Origin: Pseudocitrobacter cyperus
GTDB lineage: Bacteria; Pseudomonadota; Gammaproteobacteria; Enterobacterales; Enterobacteriaceae
Length of the DNA stretch: 64,000 nucleotides
NCBI RefSeq assembly: GCF_039889165.1
Contig: NZ_JAYMYY010000005.1
Location: 62,001 to 126,000, forward strand
Reading direction: 5' to 3'
Position 1 is the stretch's first letter. Each line of letters opens with the position of its first letter. The position numbers were made by a program, and so were the translations under genes. The notes under the pieces were generated by a model. It did not search any database and was not told the DNA's origin. It was given only the letters and a program-made list of their open reading frames with translations. This document shows, piece after piece, positions 8,838 through 17,576 of the stretch.

Positions 8838-8936
8838 ATGACTCCTTCCATGATGACGTCGACCCTACTAAAAACCGCGCTACCAGCCGCGGTGGTCGTC
8901 GTGCGTGTGGTGGTGGTCGTCGGCAATGCGCCGTAG
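8838..8936 (+). CDS. ivbL: ilvB operon leader peptide IvbL
   Basis: A 32-residue peptide that ends in the same valine-rich run as E. coli IvbL (AAVVVVRVVVVVGNAP). The clustered valine and leucine codons let ribosome stalling sense Val-tRNA and Leu-tRNA, so the ilvB attenuator is antiterminated when these are scarce. The first half has diverged from E. coli while the control codons are conserved, as expected when only the control region is under selection. Confidence 0.93.
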   Translation: MTPSMMTSTLLKTALPAAVVVVRVVVVVGNAP

Positions 8937-8959
8937 GGTCAGGAACAACACACGATTCC

Positions 8960-8993
8960 AAACCCCGCCGGCGCAAACCGGGCGGGGTTTTTC
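8960..8993 (+). terminator. ilvBN attenuator terminator
   Basis: AAACCCCGCC and GGCGGGGTTT form a strong GC stem followed by TTTTT, 24 bases after the ivbL stop and before ilvB. This is the terminator arm of the branched-chain attenuator. Confidence 0.9.
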
Positions 8994-9043
8994 GTTTAAT
9001 GACCCCTCCCCGGAAAGTCGGCTCAGAATAAAAGGACTGGAGC

Positions 9044-10732
9044 ATGGCAAGTTCGGGCACAACATCACAGACCACGCGCTTTACTGGCGCAGAGTTAATC
9101 GTACATTTACTGGAACGTCAGGGAATTACCATGGTTACCGGTATTCCGGGCGGTACCGTGCTTCCGCTGTACGATGCATTAAGCCAGAGTAAAAAAATCC
9201 GCCATATTCTGGCGCGTCATGAGCAGGGCGCAGGCTTCATCGCCCAGGGCATGGCGCGCACCGCAGGAAAACCGGCGGTGTGTATGGCCTGCAGCGGGCC
9301 CGGCGCCACCAATCTGGTGACCGCTATCGCCGATGCGCGTCTCGACTCCATCCCGCTGGTGTGCATCACAGGCCAGGTGGCCTCCTCGTTAATCGGTACC
9401 GACGCGTTCCAGGAAGTCGACACCTACGGCATCTCTATCCCCATCACCAAGCACAACTACTTAGTTCGCAATATTACGGAATTACCGCAGGTTATCGCAG
9501 ATGCCTTCCGTATTGCGCAGTCAGGCCGTCCCGGCCCGGTGTGGATAGATATTCCTAAGGATGTGCAAACCGCGGAGATCGAACTGAGCGAACTGCCAGC
9601 GCCTGGCGACCGTGCGCCGACGCCTGAGGTTAGCGCTGAGAGCGTGCGTGAAGCCGCCGCGATGATTAACGCCGCGCAGCGCCCGGTGCTCTATCTGGGC
9701 GGCGGCGTGATTAACGCCCCGGAACGCGTGCGCGAACTGGCTGAAAAAGCCAACCTGCCGACCACCATGACCCTGATGGCGCTGGGCATGCTGCCAAAAT
9801 CGCACCCGCTGTCGTTAGGCATGCTGGGAATGCACGGTGCGCGCAGCACCAACTTCATTCTGCAACAGTCTGATTTACTGATTGTTTTAGGTGCCCGTTT
9901 TGATGACCGGGCGACCGGGAAAGTGGCAGAGTTCTGCCCGAATGCGAAGATTATCCATGTGGATATCGACCGCGCCGAACTGGGTAAAATCAAACAGCCG
10001 CACGTAGCGATTCAGGCGGATGTGAACGATGTGCTGGCACAACTGCTGCCACAGATTGACGCGCAGTCGCGCGACGCGTGGCGTGGCAAGGTTGCGGAAC
10101 TGCAACAGGAATTTCCGTGCGCCATCCCACAGGAAACTGACCCGTTAAGCCACTATGGCCTGATCAACGCCGTTGCCGCCTGCGTGGACGACAACGCGAT
10201 TATTGCCACCGATGTCGGCCAGCATCAGATGTGGACGGCGCAGGCTTATCCGCTCAATCGCCCACGCCAGTGGCTGACCTCCGGCGGTCTGGGTACGATG
10301 GGCTTTGGCCTGCCTGCAGCGGTTGGCGCGGCGCTGGCGAATCCGGATCGCAAAGTTTTATGCTTCTCCGGCGACGGCAGCCTGATGATGAATATTCAGG
10401 AGATGGCGACAGCGGCGGAAAATCAACTGGATGTAAAAATCATCCTGATGAACAACGAAGCGCTGGGGTTAGTGCATCAACAGCAGAGCCTGTTCTACAA
10501 GCAGGGCGTGTTCGCCGCGACCTATCCGGGGACGGTCAATTTTATGCAGATTGCCGCCGGATTTGGTCTGGAAACCTGCGACTTAAACCACGAAACCGAC
10601 CCGCAGGCCGCATTGCAGGCGATTATCAACCGACCGGGCCCGGCGCTGATTCATGTGCGCATCGACCCGCAGGAAAAAGTGTATCCGATGGTACCGCCGG
10701 GCGCGGCCAATACTGAAATGGTGGGGGAATAA
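9044..10732 (+). CDS. ilvB: Acetolactate synthase I, large catalytic subunit
   Basis: IlvB condenses two pyruvates to acetolactate, or pyruvate with 2-oxobutyrate, as the first common step of valine and isoleucine synthesis. It uses thiamine diphosphate, Mg2+ and FAD. The product is 562 residues with three domains. The N-terminal pyrimidine-binding domain holds the catalytic glutamate in LARHEQGAGF. The central domain binds FAD. The C-terminal domain carries the GDGS...NN metal/ThDP motif near residues 440-470. It forms the AHAS I holoenzyme with IlvN and is controlled by the ivbL attenuator. Confidence 0.97.
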   Translation: MASSGTTSQTTRFTGAELIVHLLERQGITMVTGIPGGTVLPLYDALSQSKKIRHILARHEQGAGFIAQGMARTAGKPAVCMACSGPGATNLVTAIADARLDSIPLVCITGQVASSLIGTDAFQEVDTYGISIPITKHNYLVRNITELPQVIADAFRIAQSGRPGPVWIDIPKDVQTAEIELSELPAPGDRAPTPEVSAESVREAAAMINAAQRPVLYLGGGVINAPERVRELAEKANLPTTMTLMALGMLPKSHPLSLGMLGMHGARSTNFILQQSDLLIVLGARFDDRATGKVAEFCPNAKIIHVDIDRAELGKIKQPHVAIQADVNDVLAQLLPQIDAQSRDAWRGKVAELQQEFPCAIPQETDPLSHYGLINAVAACVDDNAIIATDVGQHQMWTAQAYPLNRPRQWLTSGGLGTMGFGLPAAVGAALANPDRKVLCFSGDGSLMMNIQEMATAAENQLDVKIILMNNEALGLVHQQQSLFYKQGVFAATYPGTVNFMQIAAGFGLETCDLNHETDPQAALQAIINRPGPALIHVRIDPQEKVYPMVPPGAANTEMVGE

Positions 10733-10735
10733 GCC

Positions 10736-11026
10736 ATGCAAAATACAGCACACGATAATGTCATTCTCGAACTCACCGTTCGCAACCACCCCGGCGTGAT
10801 GACCCACGTTTGCGGCCTGTTTGCCCGCCGCGCGTTTAACGTCGAAGGCATCCTCTGCCTGCCGATTCAGGACAGCGACCAGAGCCATATCTGGCTACTG
10901 GTCAACGATGACCAGCGTCTGGAGCAGATGATAAGTCAGATAGACAAACTGGAAGATGTGGTGAAGGTGCAACGCAACCAGTCTGACCCGACGATGTTTA
11001 ATAAAATTGCGGTGTTTTTTCAGTAA
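10736..11026 (+). CDS. ilvN: Acetolactate synthase I, small regulatory subunit
   Basis: A 96-residue ACT-domain protein that activates IlvB and confers valine feedback inhibition. The ACT motif (ELTVRNHPGVMTHVCGLFARRAFNV) fills most of the chain. It starts three bases after the ilvB stop, so the two are translationally linked. In E. coli the uhpABCT hexose-phosphate uptake cluster follows; here yicN follows directly. Confidence 0.97.
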   Translation: MQNTAHDNVILELTVRNHPGVMTHVCGLFARRAFNVEGILCLPIQDSDQSHIWLLVNDDQRLEQMISQIDKLEDVVKVQRNQSDPTMFNKIAVFFQ

Positions 11027-11095
11027 CGCATCCGGTGGTCGACAGCGCAGAAATTCTCTTTATGATGTCGGGGTTGAATGACGCTGTGAGGACGC

Positions 11096-11548
11096 ATGAT
11101 CTGGATAATGCTGGCGACGCTGGTGGTAGTGTTTGTGGTGGGATTCCGGGTGATGACATCCGGCCCGCGCCGGGCGATTCGTCGTTTAAGTGAACGCATG
11201 GGCATTACGCCGATGCCGATTGAGTCGATGATCGATCAACTGGGAAAGGTGCCCGGTAATGAGTACCTGCACTATCTTGAACGCCCGAACGAAGCGCATC
11301 TGCAAAATGCTGCGCAAATGCTGTTGATCTGGCAGGTCTTTATTGTCGACAGCAGTGAAGAGAGCATGCATCGCTGGCACCGCCTGCTGCAAAAATCGCG
11401 GCTGGCGGCACCCATTACCGATGCGCAGGTGCGGCTGGCGTTAGGGTTTATGCGGGAACTGGAGCCAAACGCCGGGGAACTGAATGCGTTCCAGGTTCGC
11501 TATAACGCGCTGTTCCACGATGAAGAGGTCGTGCGCTGGCTCCACTGA
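11096..11548 (+). CDS. yicN: YicN, DUF1198 family protein
   Basis: A 150-residue protein, the same length as E. coli YicN. An N-terminal membrane helix (about residues 1-20) is followed by a helical soluble domain. DUF1198 has no assigned function. It starts after GAGGACGC and runs convergent with adeD. In E. coli yicN lies near adeDQ and nepI, so this is the expected neighbourhood with the uhp genes missing. Confidence 0.85.
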   Translation: MIWIMLATLVVVFVVGFRVMTSGPRRAIRRLSERMGITPMPIESMIDQLGKVPGNEYLHYLERPNEAHLQNAAQMLLIWQVFIVDSSEESMHRWHRLLQKSRLAAPITDAQVRLALGFMRELEPNAGELNAFQVRYNALFHDEEVVRWLH

Positions 11549-11563
11549 TGCCTGCTTCGCGGG

Positions 11564-13330
11564 TTAATCTGCTACTTCCAGCGATGTGAAGGCAAATTTC
11601 TCTCCGTCAAAAAGCCCCATGCTGGTGAGCTTCAGCGCGGGGATCACCGGCAGCGATAAAAACGCCATCTGGATAAACGGTTCTGCCGGAAGCGCTCCAC
11701 ACTCACGGCCCGCGGCTTTTAAGTCATCAATCTGTTGCGCCAGAGCGTGGGCCGTATCGGTACTCATCAGCCCGGCAACCGGCAGCGGAAGGTGGCTTTG
11801 CACCTGCTCGTCGTGAACGACGCACAGGCCGCCGCCATCGGCAATCACCTGATTGACCGCCAGCGCCATCTCCTCTGCGCTGCGCCCAATGACCACGATG
11901 TTATGGCTGTCGTGGCTAACGGTTGCCGCCAGCGCGCCTTTTTGCAGGCCAAAACGCCCCAGCAGACCGCAGGCGGGCGCAAGTTGATGGCCATAGCGTT
12001 CGAGCACGGCGATATAGCAGATATCGTCCCGGTCGAAGCCTTCTCCGGTGCAAAGGCATTCACCTGCATTCGTTATCAGCTCATTGGGAATGATATCGAT
12101 GACCCGATAGCGCTTCCCCGGCGTAAACGACAGATTGAAGTCGGCGGCCGCCAGCGGCGCGCGCCTAACCGTGTTGCCATATGGCGGCCGGGTTCTTTCC
12201 AGCCTGGCCGGCTCTTCGGCTTTCAGCGTCTCGCTATTGATGGGCTGCCCTTTTACCCATACCTGTTGGACGCTGACCTGGCGAGCATCGTCAAGCAGCA
12301 CGATATCGGCTTGTTTACCCGGCGCCAGCAGGCCAAGGTGGTGAAGCCCAAAGTGACGGGCGGCAGACCAACTGGCGACGCGGTAGGCGATATGCAGCGG
12401 CACGTTATGCTGTTCAATCAGGCGGCGGATCAGCGCATCAATATGCCCCTCATGGGCGATCTCCCACGGGTTGCGATCGTCCGTACATAGCATGCACTGC
12501 GGGCTATTGCTTTCATTGATCAGCGGCGCCAGCGCATTAAGATTACGGGCGGCGGAACCCTCGCGGATCATCAGGGCCATGCCGAGTTGCAGCTTTCTAC
12601 GCCCCTCTTCCAGGCTGTAGCTTTCATGGCAGTTTTCAATGCCCGCGGCGATATAGGCGTTCAGCGACTTGCCGCCGAGCCCGGGGCAGTGTCCGTCGAG
12701 GGTCAAATGACGAAAGGCGTCCAGTTTATCGAGTAGCGCATCCTGGCCTGATATTACGCCGGGATAATCCATGACTTCCGCAAGCCCTGTCACCCGAGGA
12801 TGATCGCGCCAGCGCAGCATTTGCTCAAGGGTGAAGCCAGCGCCGTTCACATCGCTCCCTTCCAGCGCCGGAACGCAGGAACTGACCTGAATATACTGGT
12901 TTTGCTGCGCCTGTTCGGCGCAACGAATGAACCAGGCGAGACCCTCTTCCCCCATCACATTGACTATCTCATGCGGGTCGCAAACCACGGTGGTCAGCCC
13001 TCTCGGCAGCGTCGCCGTTTCAAACGTAACGGGCGTCATCATGCTGGATTCAATATGCAGATGCGCATCGATAAAGCCCGGAACGGCGGTGGCTCCCCGG
13101 GCATCGATGCGCTGCCGGGCGGCGGCGGTGCGATACTCCGGCCCAACCCCGGCGATATAACCTGCTTTGATAACGATCGGGCCCGCCATTTCGCCGCCAT
13201 TAATCACATCGAGCAGGATGACGTTATCAATAATATAATCTGCAATGGCTTCTCCCCGAGAAACTGCGAGTAATTCCTGGCGTTGTTTACGGCTAATTTC
13301 ATGATATTTATGAGTAATCGATGTGTTCAT
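11564..13330 (-). CDS. adeD: Adenine deaminase
   Basis: AdeD hydrolyses adenine to hypoxanthine and ammonia in purine salvage. The protein is 588 residues, the E. coli length. It has the amidohydrolase metal motif DAHLHIESSMM around residue 94, further metal ligands in the central barrel and a C-terminal adenine-deaminase domain. E. coli adeD (yicP) is cryptic because H-NS silences it. The AT-rich gap upstream here would suit the same control, but that is inference. It is divergent from adeQ, the adenine permease. Confidence 0.95.
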   Translation of the reverse strand: MNTSITHKYHEISRKQRQELLAVSRGEAIADYIIDNVILLDVINGGEMAGPIVIKAGYIAGVGPEYRTAAARQRIDARGATAVPGFIDAHLHIESSMMTPVTFETATLPRGLTTVVCDPHEIVNVMGEEGLAWFIRCAEQAQQNQYIQVSSCVPALEGSDVNGAGFTLEQMLRWRDHPRVTGLAEVMDYPGVISGQDALLDKLDAFRHLTLDGHCPGLGGKSLNAYIAAGIENCHESYSLEEGRRKLQLGMALMIREGSAARNLNALAPLINESNSPQCMLCTDDRNPWEIAHEGHIDALIRRLIEQHNVPLHIAYRVASWSAARHFGLHHLGLLAPGKQADIVLLDDARQVSVQQVWVKGQPINSETLKAEEPARLERTRPPYGNTVRRAPLAAADFNLSFTPGKRYRVIDIIPNELITNAGECLCTGEGFDRDDICYIAVLERYGHQLAPACGLLGRFGLQKGALAATVSHDSHNIVVIGRSAEEMALAVNQVIADGGGLCVVHDEQVQSHLPLPVAGLMSTDTAHALAQQIDDLKAAGRECGALPAEPFIQMAFLSLPVIPALKLTSMGLFDGEKFAFTSLEVAD

Positions 13331-13519
13331 TTATTTTCTCATTATGATTTTATCAAATTGATTTATTTATTATCACTTTAGCGTTTTGGTTATTGGTAAA
13401 AGTTTATCTTTTATCAGGATTTTGCAATGTGATAGCTATCACTGAATAAAGTGGAGTGTTTGTTTTAAAAAGAGGGGATTTTAATTTGATATTTATGTTC
13501 TCGCCAACGGGTGATAATG

Positions 13520-14854
13520 ATGAACAATGAGATTAATGAGAGTTCAAGGAATGACGTCGGTTTTCTTACGCGTTTTTTTAAGATGAGCCAGCATGGCACT
13601 TCGGTACGCACTGAAGTGATTGCCGGATTTACGACATTTTTAACGATGGTATATATCGTATTTGTTAACCCGCAAATATTAGGCGCGGCGCAGATGGATA
13701 CGAAGGTGGTTTTCGGCACCACCTGTCTGATTGCGGGTATTGGCAGTATTGCTATGGGGCTTATCGCTAACCTGCCCGTAGCGCTGGCGCCAGCCATGGG
13801 GCTTAACGCCTTCTTTGCCTTTGTGGTCGTGGGGGCGATGGGGGTGAGTTGGCAAACGGGGATGGGCGCAATATTCTGGGGCGCGATAGGTCTGTTCCTG
13901 TTAACGCTTTTCCGTATTCGTTACTGGATGATTGCCAACATCCCCATTAGCTTACGAACCGGGATCACCAGCGGTATTGGTTTATTTATCGCAATGATGG
14001 GTTTAAAAAATGCCGGGGTAATTGTTGCTAACAAAGATACCCTGGTCGCTATTGGTGATTTAAGTTCCCATAGTGTCCTGCTGGGTATTGTGGGCTTCTT
14101 TATTATCGCGGTTCTTTCTTCGAAAAACTTTCATGCGGCGGTATTGGTATCTATTGTGATCACCTCCTGCTGCGGTCTTTTTTTTGGTGATGTGCATTTT
14201 AATGGCGTCTATTCCACACCGCCTTCTATTGGCGGAGTGATTGGTGAGGTAGATTTAAAAGGCGCATTGTCGTTGAGCCTCGGCGGAATTATATTTTCCT
14301 TTATGCTAATAAACCTTTTCGATTCATCAGGTACATTAATTGGTGTAACGGATAAAGCAGGGTTAATAGATAAAGACGGCAAATTTCCGAATATGAAAAA
14401 GGCGCTGTATGTCGACAGTCTGAGTTCGGTCGTCGGCGCGTTTATCGGCACATCATCGGTGACGGCCTATATTGAAAGCACCTCCGGCGTGTCGGTGGGC
14501 GGGCGCACTGGCCTGACGGCGGTGGTGGTTGGCGCACTGTTCCTGCTGGTGATGTTCTTTTCGCCGCTGGCGGAAATGGTGCCGGGCTATGCCACTGCCG
14601 GGGCGCTGATTTTTGTCGGCGTATTAATGACCTCCAGCCTGGTTCGCGTTGACTGGAATGACTTTACCGAGTCTGTACCTGCTTTCATTACCACGGTCAT
14701 GATGCCGTTTACCTTCTCGATCACCGAAGGGATCGCACTGGGTTTCATGAGCTACTGCATCATGAAATTGTTCACCGGGCGCTGGCGCGATCTGAACCTG
14801 TGCGTCATTCTGGTGGCTCTGCTGTTTGCCCTGAAAATCGTACTGGTGGATTAA
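13520..14854 (+). CDS. adeQ: Adenine permease AdeQ (AzgA/NCS2 family)
   Basis: A 444-residue inner-membrane purine importer with about 13 hydrophobic segments and the conserved family motif APAMGLNAFFAF near residue 90. The ATG at 13520 is chosen because GGTGA lies 6 bases upstream and gives the E. coli length. GTG 13511 and ATG 13517 are alternatives. Paired divergently with adenine deaminase, it would feed external adenine into salvage. Confidence 0.93.
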   Translation: MNNEINESSRNDVGFLTRFFKMSQHGTSVRTEVIAGFTTFLTMVYIVFVNPQILGAAQMDTKVVFGTTCLIAGIGSIAMGLIANLPVALAPAMGLNAFFAFVVVGAMGVSWQTGMGAIFWGAIGLFLLTLFRIRYWMIANIPISLRTGITSGIGLFIAMMGLKNAGVIVANKDTLVAIGDLSSHSVLLGIVGFFIIAVLSSKNFHAAVLVSIVITSCCGLFFGDVHFNGVYSTPPSIGGVIGEVDLKGALSLSLGGIIFSFMLINLFDSSGTLIGVTDKAGLIDKDGKFPNMKKALYVDSLSSVVGAFIGTSSVTAYIESTSGVSVGGRTGLTAVVVGALFLLVMFFSPLAEMVPGYATAGALIFVGVLMTSSLVRVDWNDFTESVPAFITTVMMPFTFSITEGIALGFMSYCIMKLFTGRWRDLNLCVILVALLFALKIVLVD

Positions 14855-14867
14855 CCCAAAAGTGAAA

Positions 14868-14900
14868 ATGCCCGCTGCGAACAGGTAGCGGGCAACACAA
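14868..14900 (+). terminator. Terminator after adeQ
   Basis: An 8-bp stem (TGCCCGCT / AGCGGGCA) is followed by an A-rich stretch. There is no T-run, so termination strength on the plus strand is uncertain. Confidence 0.5.
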
Positions 14901-14985
14901 AAAAGTTGTCAAAACGTTAAATACGTCACACTCAGGATGATACACTGCGCAACTTCCCCGCATATACACTCACGCCTGGTGACCT

Positions 14986-16170
14986 ATGACCGAACTGCAT
15001 TCTTCTCCACAGCCTAAAGATCCCGTGACGCGCCCTAACTGGTCGGCGGTTTTTGCGGTGGCTTTTTGCGTCGCCTGCCTGATTACCGTCGAGTTTTTAC
15101 CCGTCAGCCTGCTGACGCCGATGGCGCAGGATCTCGGTATCTCCGAAGGTCTGGCGGGTCAGTCGGTCACGACTACCGCTTTCGTGGCGATGTTCTCCAG
15201 TTTGTTTATCACACACGTTATTGGGCGCACCGATCGCCGCTATGTAGTGATGATGTTCGCTATTCTGCTCACGCTTTCCTGCCTGCTGGTGTCGTTTGCC
15301 CACAGCTTTACCGTCTTGCTGCTGGGGCGCGCATGCCTGGGACTGGCGCTGGGCGGGTTCTGGGCGATGTCGGCGTCGCTGACCATTCGTCTGGTGCCTA
15401 TGCGCGTCGTGCCAAAGGCGCTGTCGGTGATTTTTGGCGCGGTGTCGATTGCGCTGGTGATCGCCGCGCCGCTCGGCAGTTTTCTTGGCGGAATTATTGG
15501 CTGGCGAAATGTATTTAACGGCGCTGCGCTGATGGGGGTGCTCTGTATTGTGTGGGTTTTCAAAGCATTGCCATCGCTGCCGGGCGAAGCGGCGCATCAG
15601 CAACAAAATATGTTCAGTCTGTTGAAGCGTCCGGGGGTGTTGGCCGGGATGAGCGCCATCTTCCTGGTCTTTGTCGGTCAGTTCTCATTCTTCACTTACA
15701 TACGCCCCGTTTATATGACCCTGGCGGGGTTCAGCGTTGATGGCCTGACCCTGGTACTGTTGAGTTTTGGGATCGCCAGCTTTATCGGTACCTCGTTCTC
15801 TTCTGCCATCCTCAAACGGTCGGTAAAAGGCACCCTGGCCTGCGCGCCCTTTATCCTGACGCTGAGTGCGCTGGCGCTGATTTTCTGGGGGCACTCTCCG
15901 GTCGTGGCATCAGCGGTAGCAATCATCTGGGGCTTTGCTTTTGCGCTGGTACCGGTGGGATGGTCGACATGGATCACCCGATCGCTCTCAGACCAGGCAG
16001 AAAAAGCGGGCTCAATCCAGGTGGCGGTGATCCAGTTCGCCAACACCTGCGGGGCGGCGCTGGGCGGTATTGCACTGGATCACTTTGGTGTACTGTCGCC
16101 GCTGGCGATTTCCGCCTGCCTGATGTTGCTGACTGCGATGCTGGTGGCGACTAAGGTGAAAGTGAGTTAA
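14986..16170 (+). CDS. nepI: Purine ribonucleoside efflux pump NepI
   Basis: NepI is an inner-membrane major facilitator that exports inosine, guanosine and similar compounds. The protein is 394 residues (E. coli 396) with 12 predicted helices and matches E. coli NepI along its length, including VSLLTPMAQDLGISEG and RACLGLALGGFWAM. With adeD and adeQ upstream, this short region holds three purine-handling genes. Confidence 0.94.
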   Translation: MTELHSSPQPKDPVTRPNWSAVFAVAFCVACLITVEFLPVSLLTPMAQDLGISEGLAGQSVTTTAFVAMFSSLFITHVIGRTDRRYVVMMFAILLTLSCLLVSFAHSFTVLLLGRACLGLALGGFWAMSASLTIRLVPMRVVPKALSVIFGAVSIALVIAAPLGSFLGGIIGWRNVFNGAALMGVLCIVWVFKALPSLPGEAAHQQQNMFSLLKRPGVLAGMSAIFLVFVGQFSFFTYIRPVYMTLAGFSVDGLTLVLLSFGIASFIGTSFSSAILKRSVKGTLACAPFILTLSALALIFWGHSPVVASAVAIIWGFAFALVPVGWSTWITRSLSDQAEKAGSIQVAVIQFANTCGAALGGIALDHFGVLSPLAISACLMLLTAMLVATKVKVS

Positions 16171-16171
16171 C

Positions 16172-16212
16172 CCTGTTTGCCGGATGGCGCTGTGCGTATC
16201 CGGCCGACAAAA
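16172..16212. repeat. REP-like palindrome between nepI and yicS
   Basis: The 40-base gap between convergent genes holds GCCGGATGGCGCTGTGCG and ATCCGGCCGAC, which pair as a GCCGGAT/ATCCGGC stem typical of REP sequences. Confidence 0.6.
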
Positions 16213-16213
16213 A

Positions 16214-16513
16214 TTACTCCGCTTTCGGGCACTGCACCTGTTTCACCGCTGCTGCGTAACGCTCTGCGTCGTTGCGCTCCAGCGCCAGCGTGGCTTCCCG
16301 CACACGAAGACGGTTATCTTCCGTCGCCAGCACCAGGTTGGCGAACTGATCGTCTGTGATAGCACCCGCCGGGGTACAGTTTTTCTTCACGTCCTCAATC
16401 ACCTGACGCTTTTGTTGCTCAAACTTTAGCCCTGCCAGCGGGGATTCAGCATAGGCTGCGCCAGAAGCGGCCAGACAGGTCGCCAGCGAAAACAGCACTG
16501 GAATCATTTTCAT
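16214..16513 (-). CDS. yicS: YicS, small periplasmic protein
   Basis: A protein of 99 residues with a clear signal peptide (cleavage likely after GAAYA) and two cysteines in the mature part that could form a disulfide. It aligns with E. coli YicS, for example in the Cys-Thr-Pro and Val-x-Cys-Pro segments. The second ATG (16513) is chosen because AAGGA lies 7 bases upstream; the first ATG (16519) abuts it. Function is unknown. Confidence 0.85.
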   Translation of the reverse strand: MKMIPVLFSLATCLAASGAAYAESPLAGLKFEQQKRQVIEDVKKNCTPAGAITDDQFANLVLATEDNRLRVREATLALERNDAERYAAAVKQVQCPKAE

Positions 16514-16577
16514 GCTCATATCCTTATCGTTGAACCATTCTTCTTAACTATATGTGCAATGGCCGGTTGTGGACAGT

Positions 16578-17489
16578 TTAATGACTCTCAACGGGCGTAC
16601 TCCGACGGCGTGAATCCAGCGAAATCAGAATAACTGAAGAGAGGATGAGCAACGTACCGAGCCAGTCCGGCAGGGTGAAGGTGATGCCGAGCAACAGCAG
16701 AGACAGAAACGCACTGCTCAGGGGTTCGGCGCAGCTCAGGATGCTGGCGCGTGGGCCACCAATCATCTGTGCGCCTTTCAGATAGAGGCTGAAGGTGAGC
16801 GACGTACCGATCACCACCAGGTAGAAGAATGCCAGTACCACGTTGCCGGAAAGCGTAAAGCTTTCACCCTGGTTTGCGTAAAACGGCAGCAGTATCGCGC
16901 CGCCAATCAACATGCTCCAGCCGACAATCGGCAGTGTGCCGTAGCGGGCAATAAGCTGCGACGGATAGGTGGTGTAGAACGCCGCGGTAAATGCTGAGAC
17001 CACTCCCCAGAACAGCGCTTCGCCGGAGATGGACAGTGATGTCGGATTACCGTGCGTCACCAGCAAAAATGTGCCAATCAGCGAGGTGCCGATGGCTGCG
17101 AACACCAGCGCGCCGGGGCGTGATTTACGAACCAGCGAGAACCAGGCCACAATGATGGTCGGGGCAAGAAATTGCAGCACCGTCGCGGTGGCGGCGTTGG
17201 ATTTCTCGATAGTCATCAGAAACGAGAGTTGCACCGTCAGTGCGCCTACCACGGTGAAGAAAAGCAGGCTTAGCGCGTCTTTGCGGTTTTTCATAATGCG
17301 GAAGATGCGGTCGCCATGGACGAAAGAGAGCATCAGCAGAATCAGCCCCGCAAACAGCAGTCGCGTCATGGTCAAAAATGGCGAAGACATCTGGCTCTGC
17401 TCCATGATGTACTGCGCGCATACGCCTGAACTTCCCCACAGCACGGCGGCGATAAGGACGTTCATCATCCCTCTTCTGGTAGAACCCAT
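16578..17489 (-). CDS. yicL: YicL, EamA-type inner-membrane transporter
   Basis: A 303-residue protein of the drug/metabolite transporter superfamily. It has ten hydrophobic helices arranged as two EamA repeats, and matches E. coli YicL closely (MGSTRRGMMNVLIAAVLWGS at the start). The substrate is unknown. In E. coli nlpA, setC and selC follow nearby; here an accessory block starts. Confidence 0.92.
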   Translation of the reverse strand: MGSTRRGMMNVLIAAVLWGSSGVCAQYIMEQSQMSSPFLTMTRLLFAGLILLMLSFVHGDRIFRIMKNRKDALSLLFFTVVGALTVQLSFLMTIEKSNAATATVLQFLAPTIIVAWFSLVRKSRPGALVFAAIGTSLIGTFLLVTHGNPTSLSISGEALFWGVVSAFTAAFYTTYPSQLIARYGTLPIVGWSMLIGGAILLPFYANQGESFTLSGNVVLAFFYLVVIGTSLTFSLYLKGAQMIGGPRASILSCAEPLSSAFLSLLLLGITFTLPDWLGTLLILSSVILISLDSRRRSTPVESH

Positions 17490-17548
17490 GTTGTTGTGAT
17501 CTCGTCTTAATTTTTATCAGACGGGCATCATAGCATGCAGAAATTGTC

Positions 17549-17570
17549 GCCCCCAGCGTGAGCCGGGGGC
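17549..17570 (-). terminator. Hairpin after murP
   Basis: A GCCCCC / GGGGGC stem sits 7 bases past the murP stop. The T-run after it on the minus strand is weak. Confidence 0.45.
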
Positions 17571-17576
17571 GGAGGA

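Noticed and set aside
8899..8935. Run of GTGGTCGTC repeats that looks like a simple-sequence repeat
   Set aside because: It is the valine codon run of the ivbL leader peptide, functional in attenuation and conserved in enterics.
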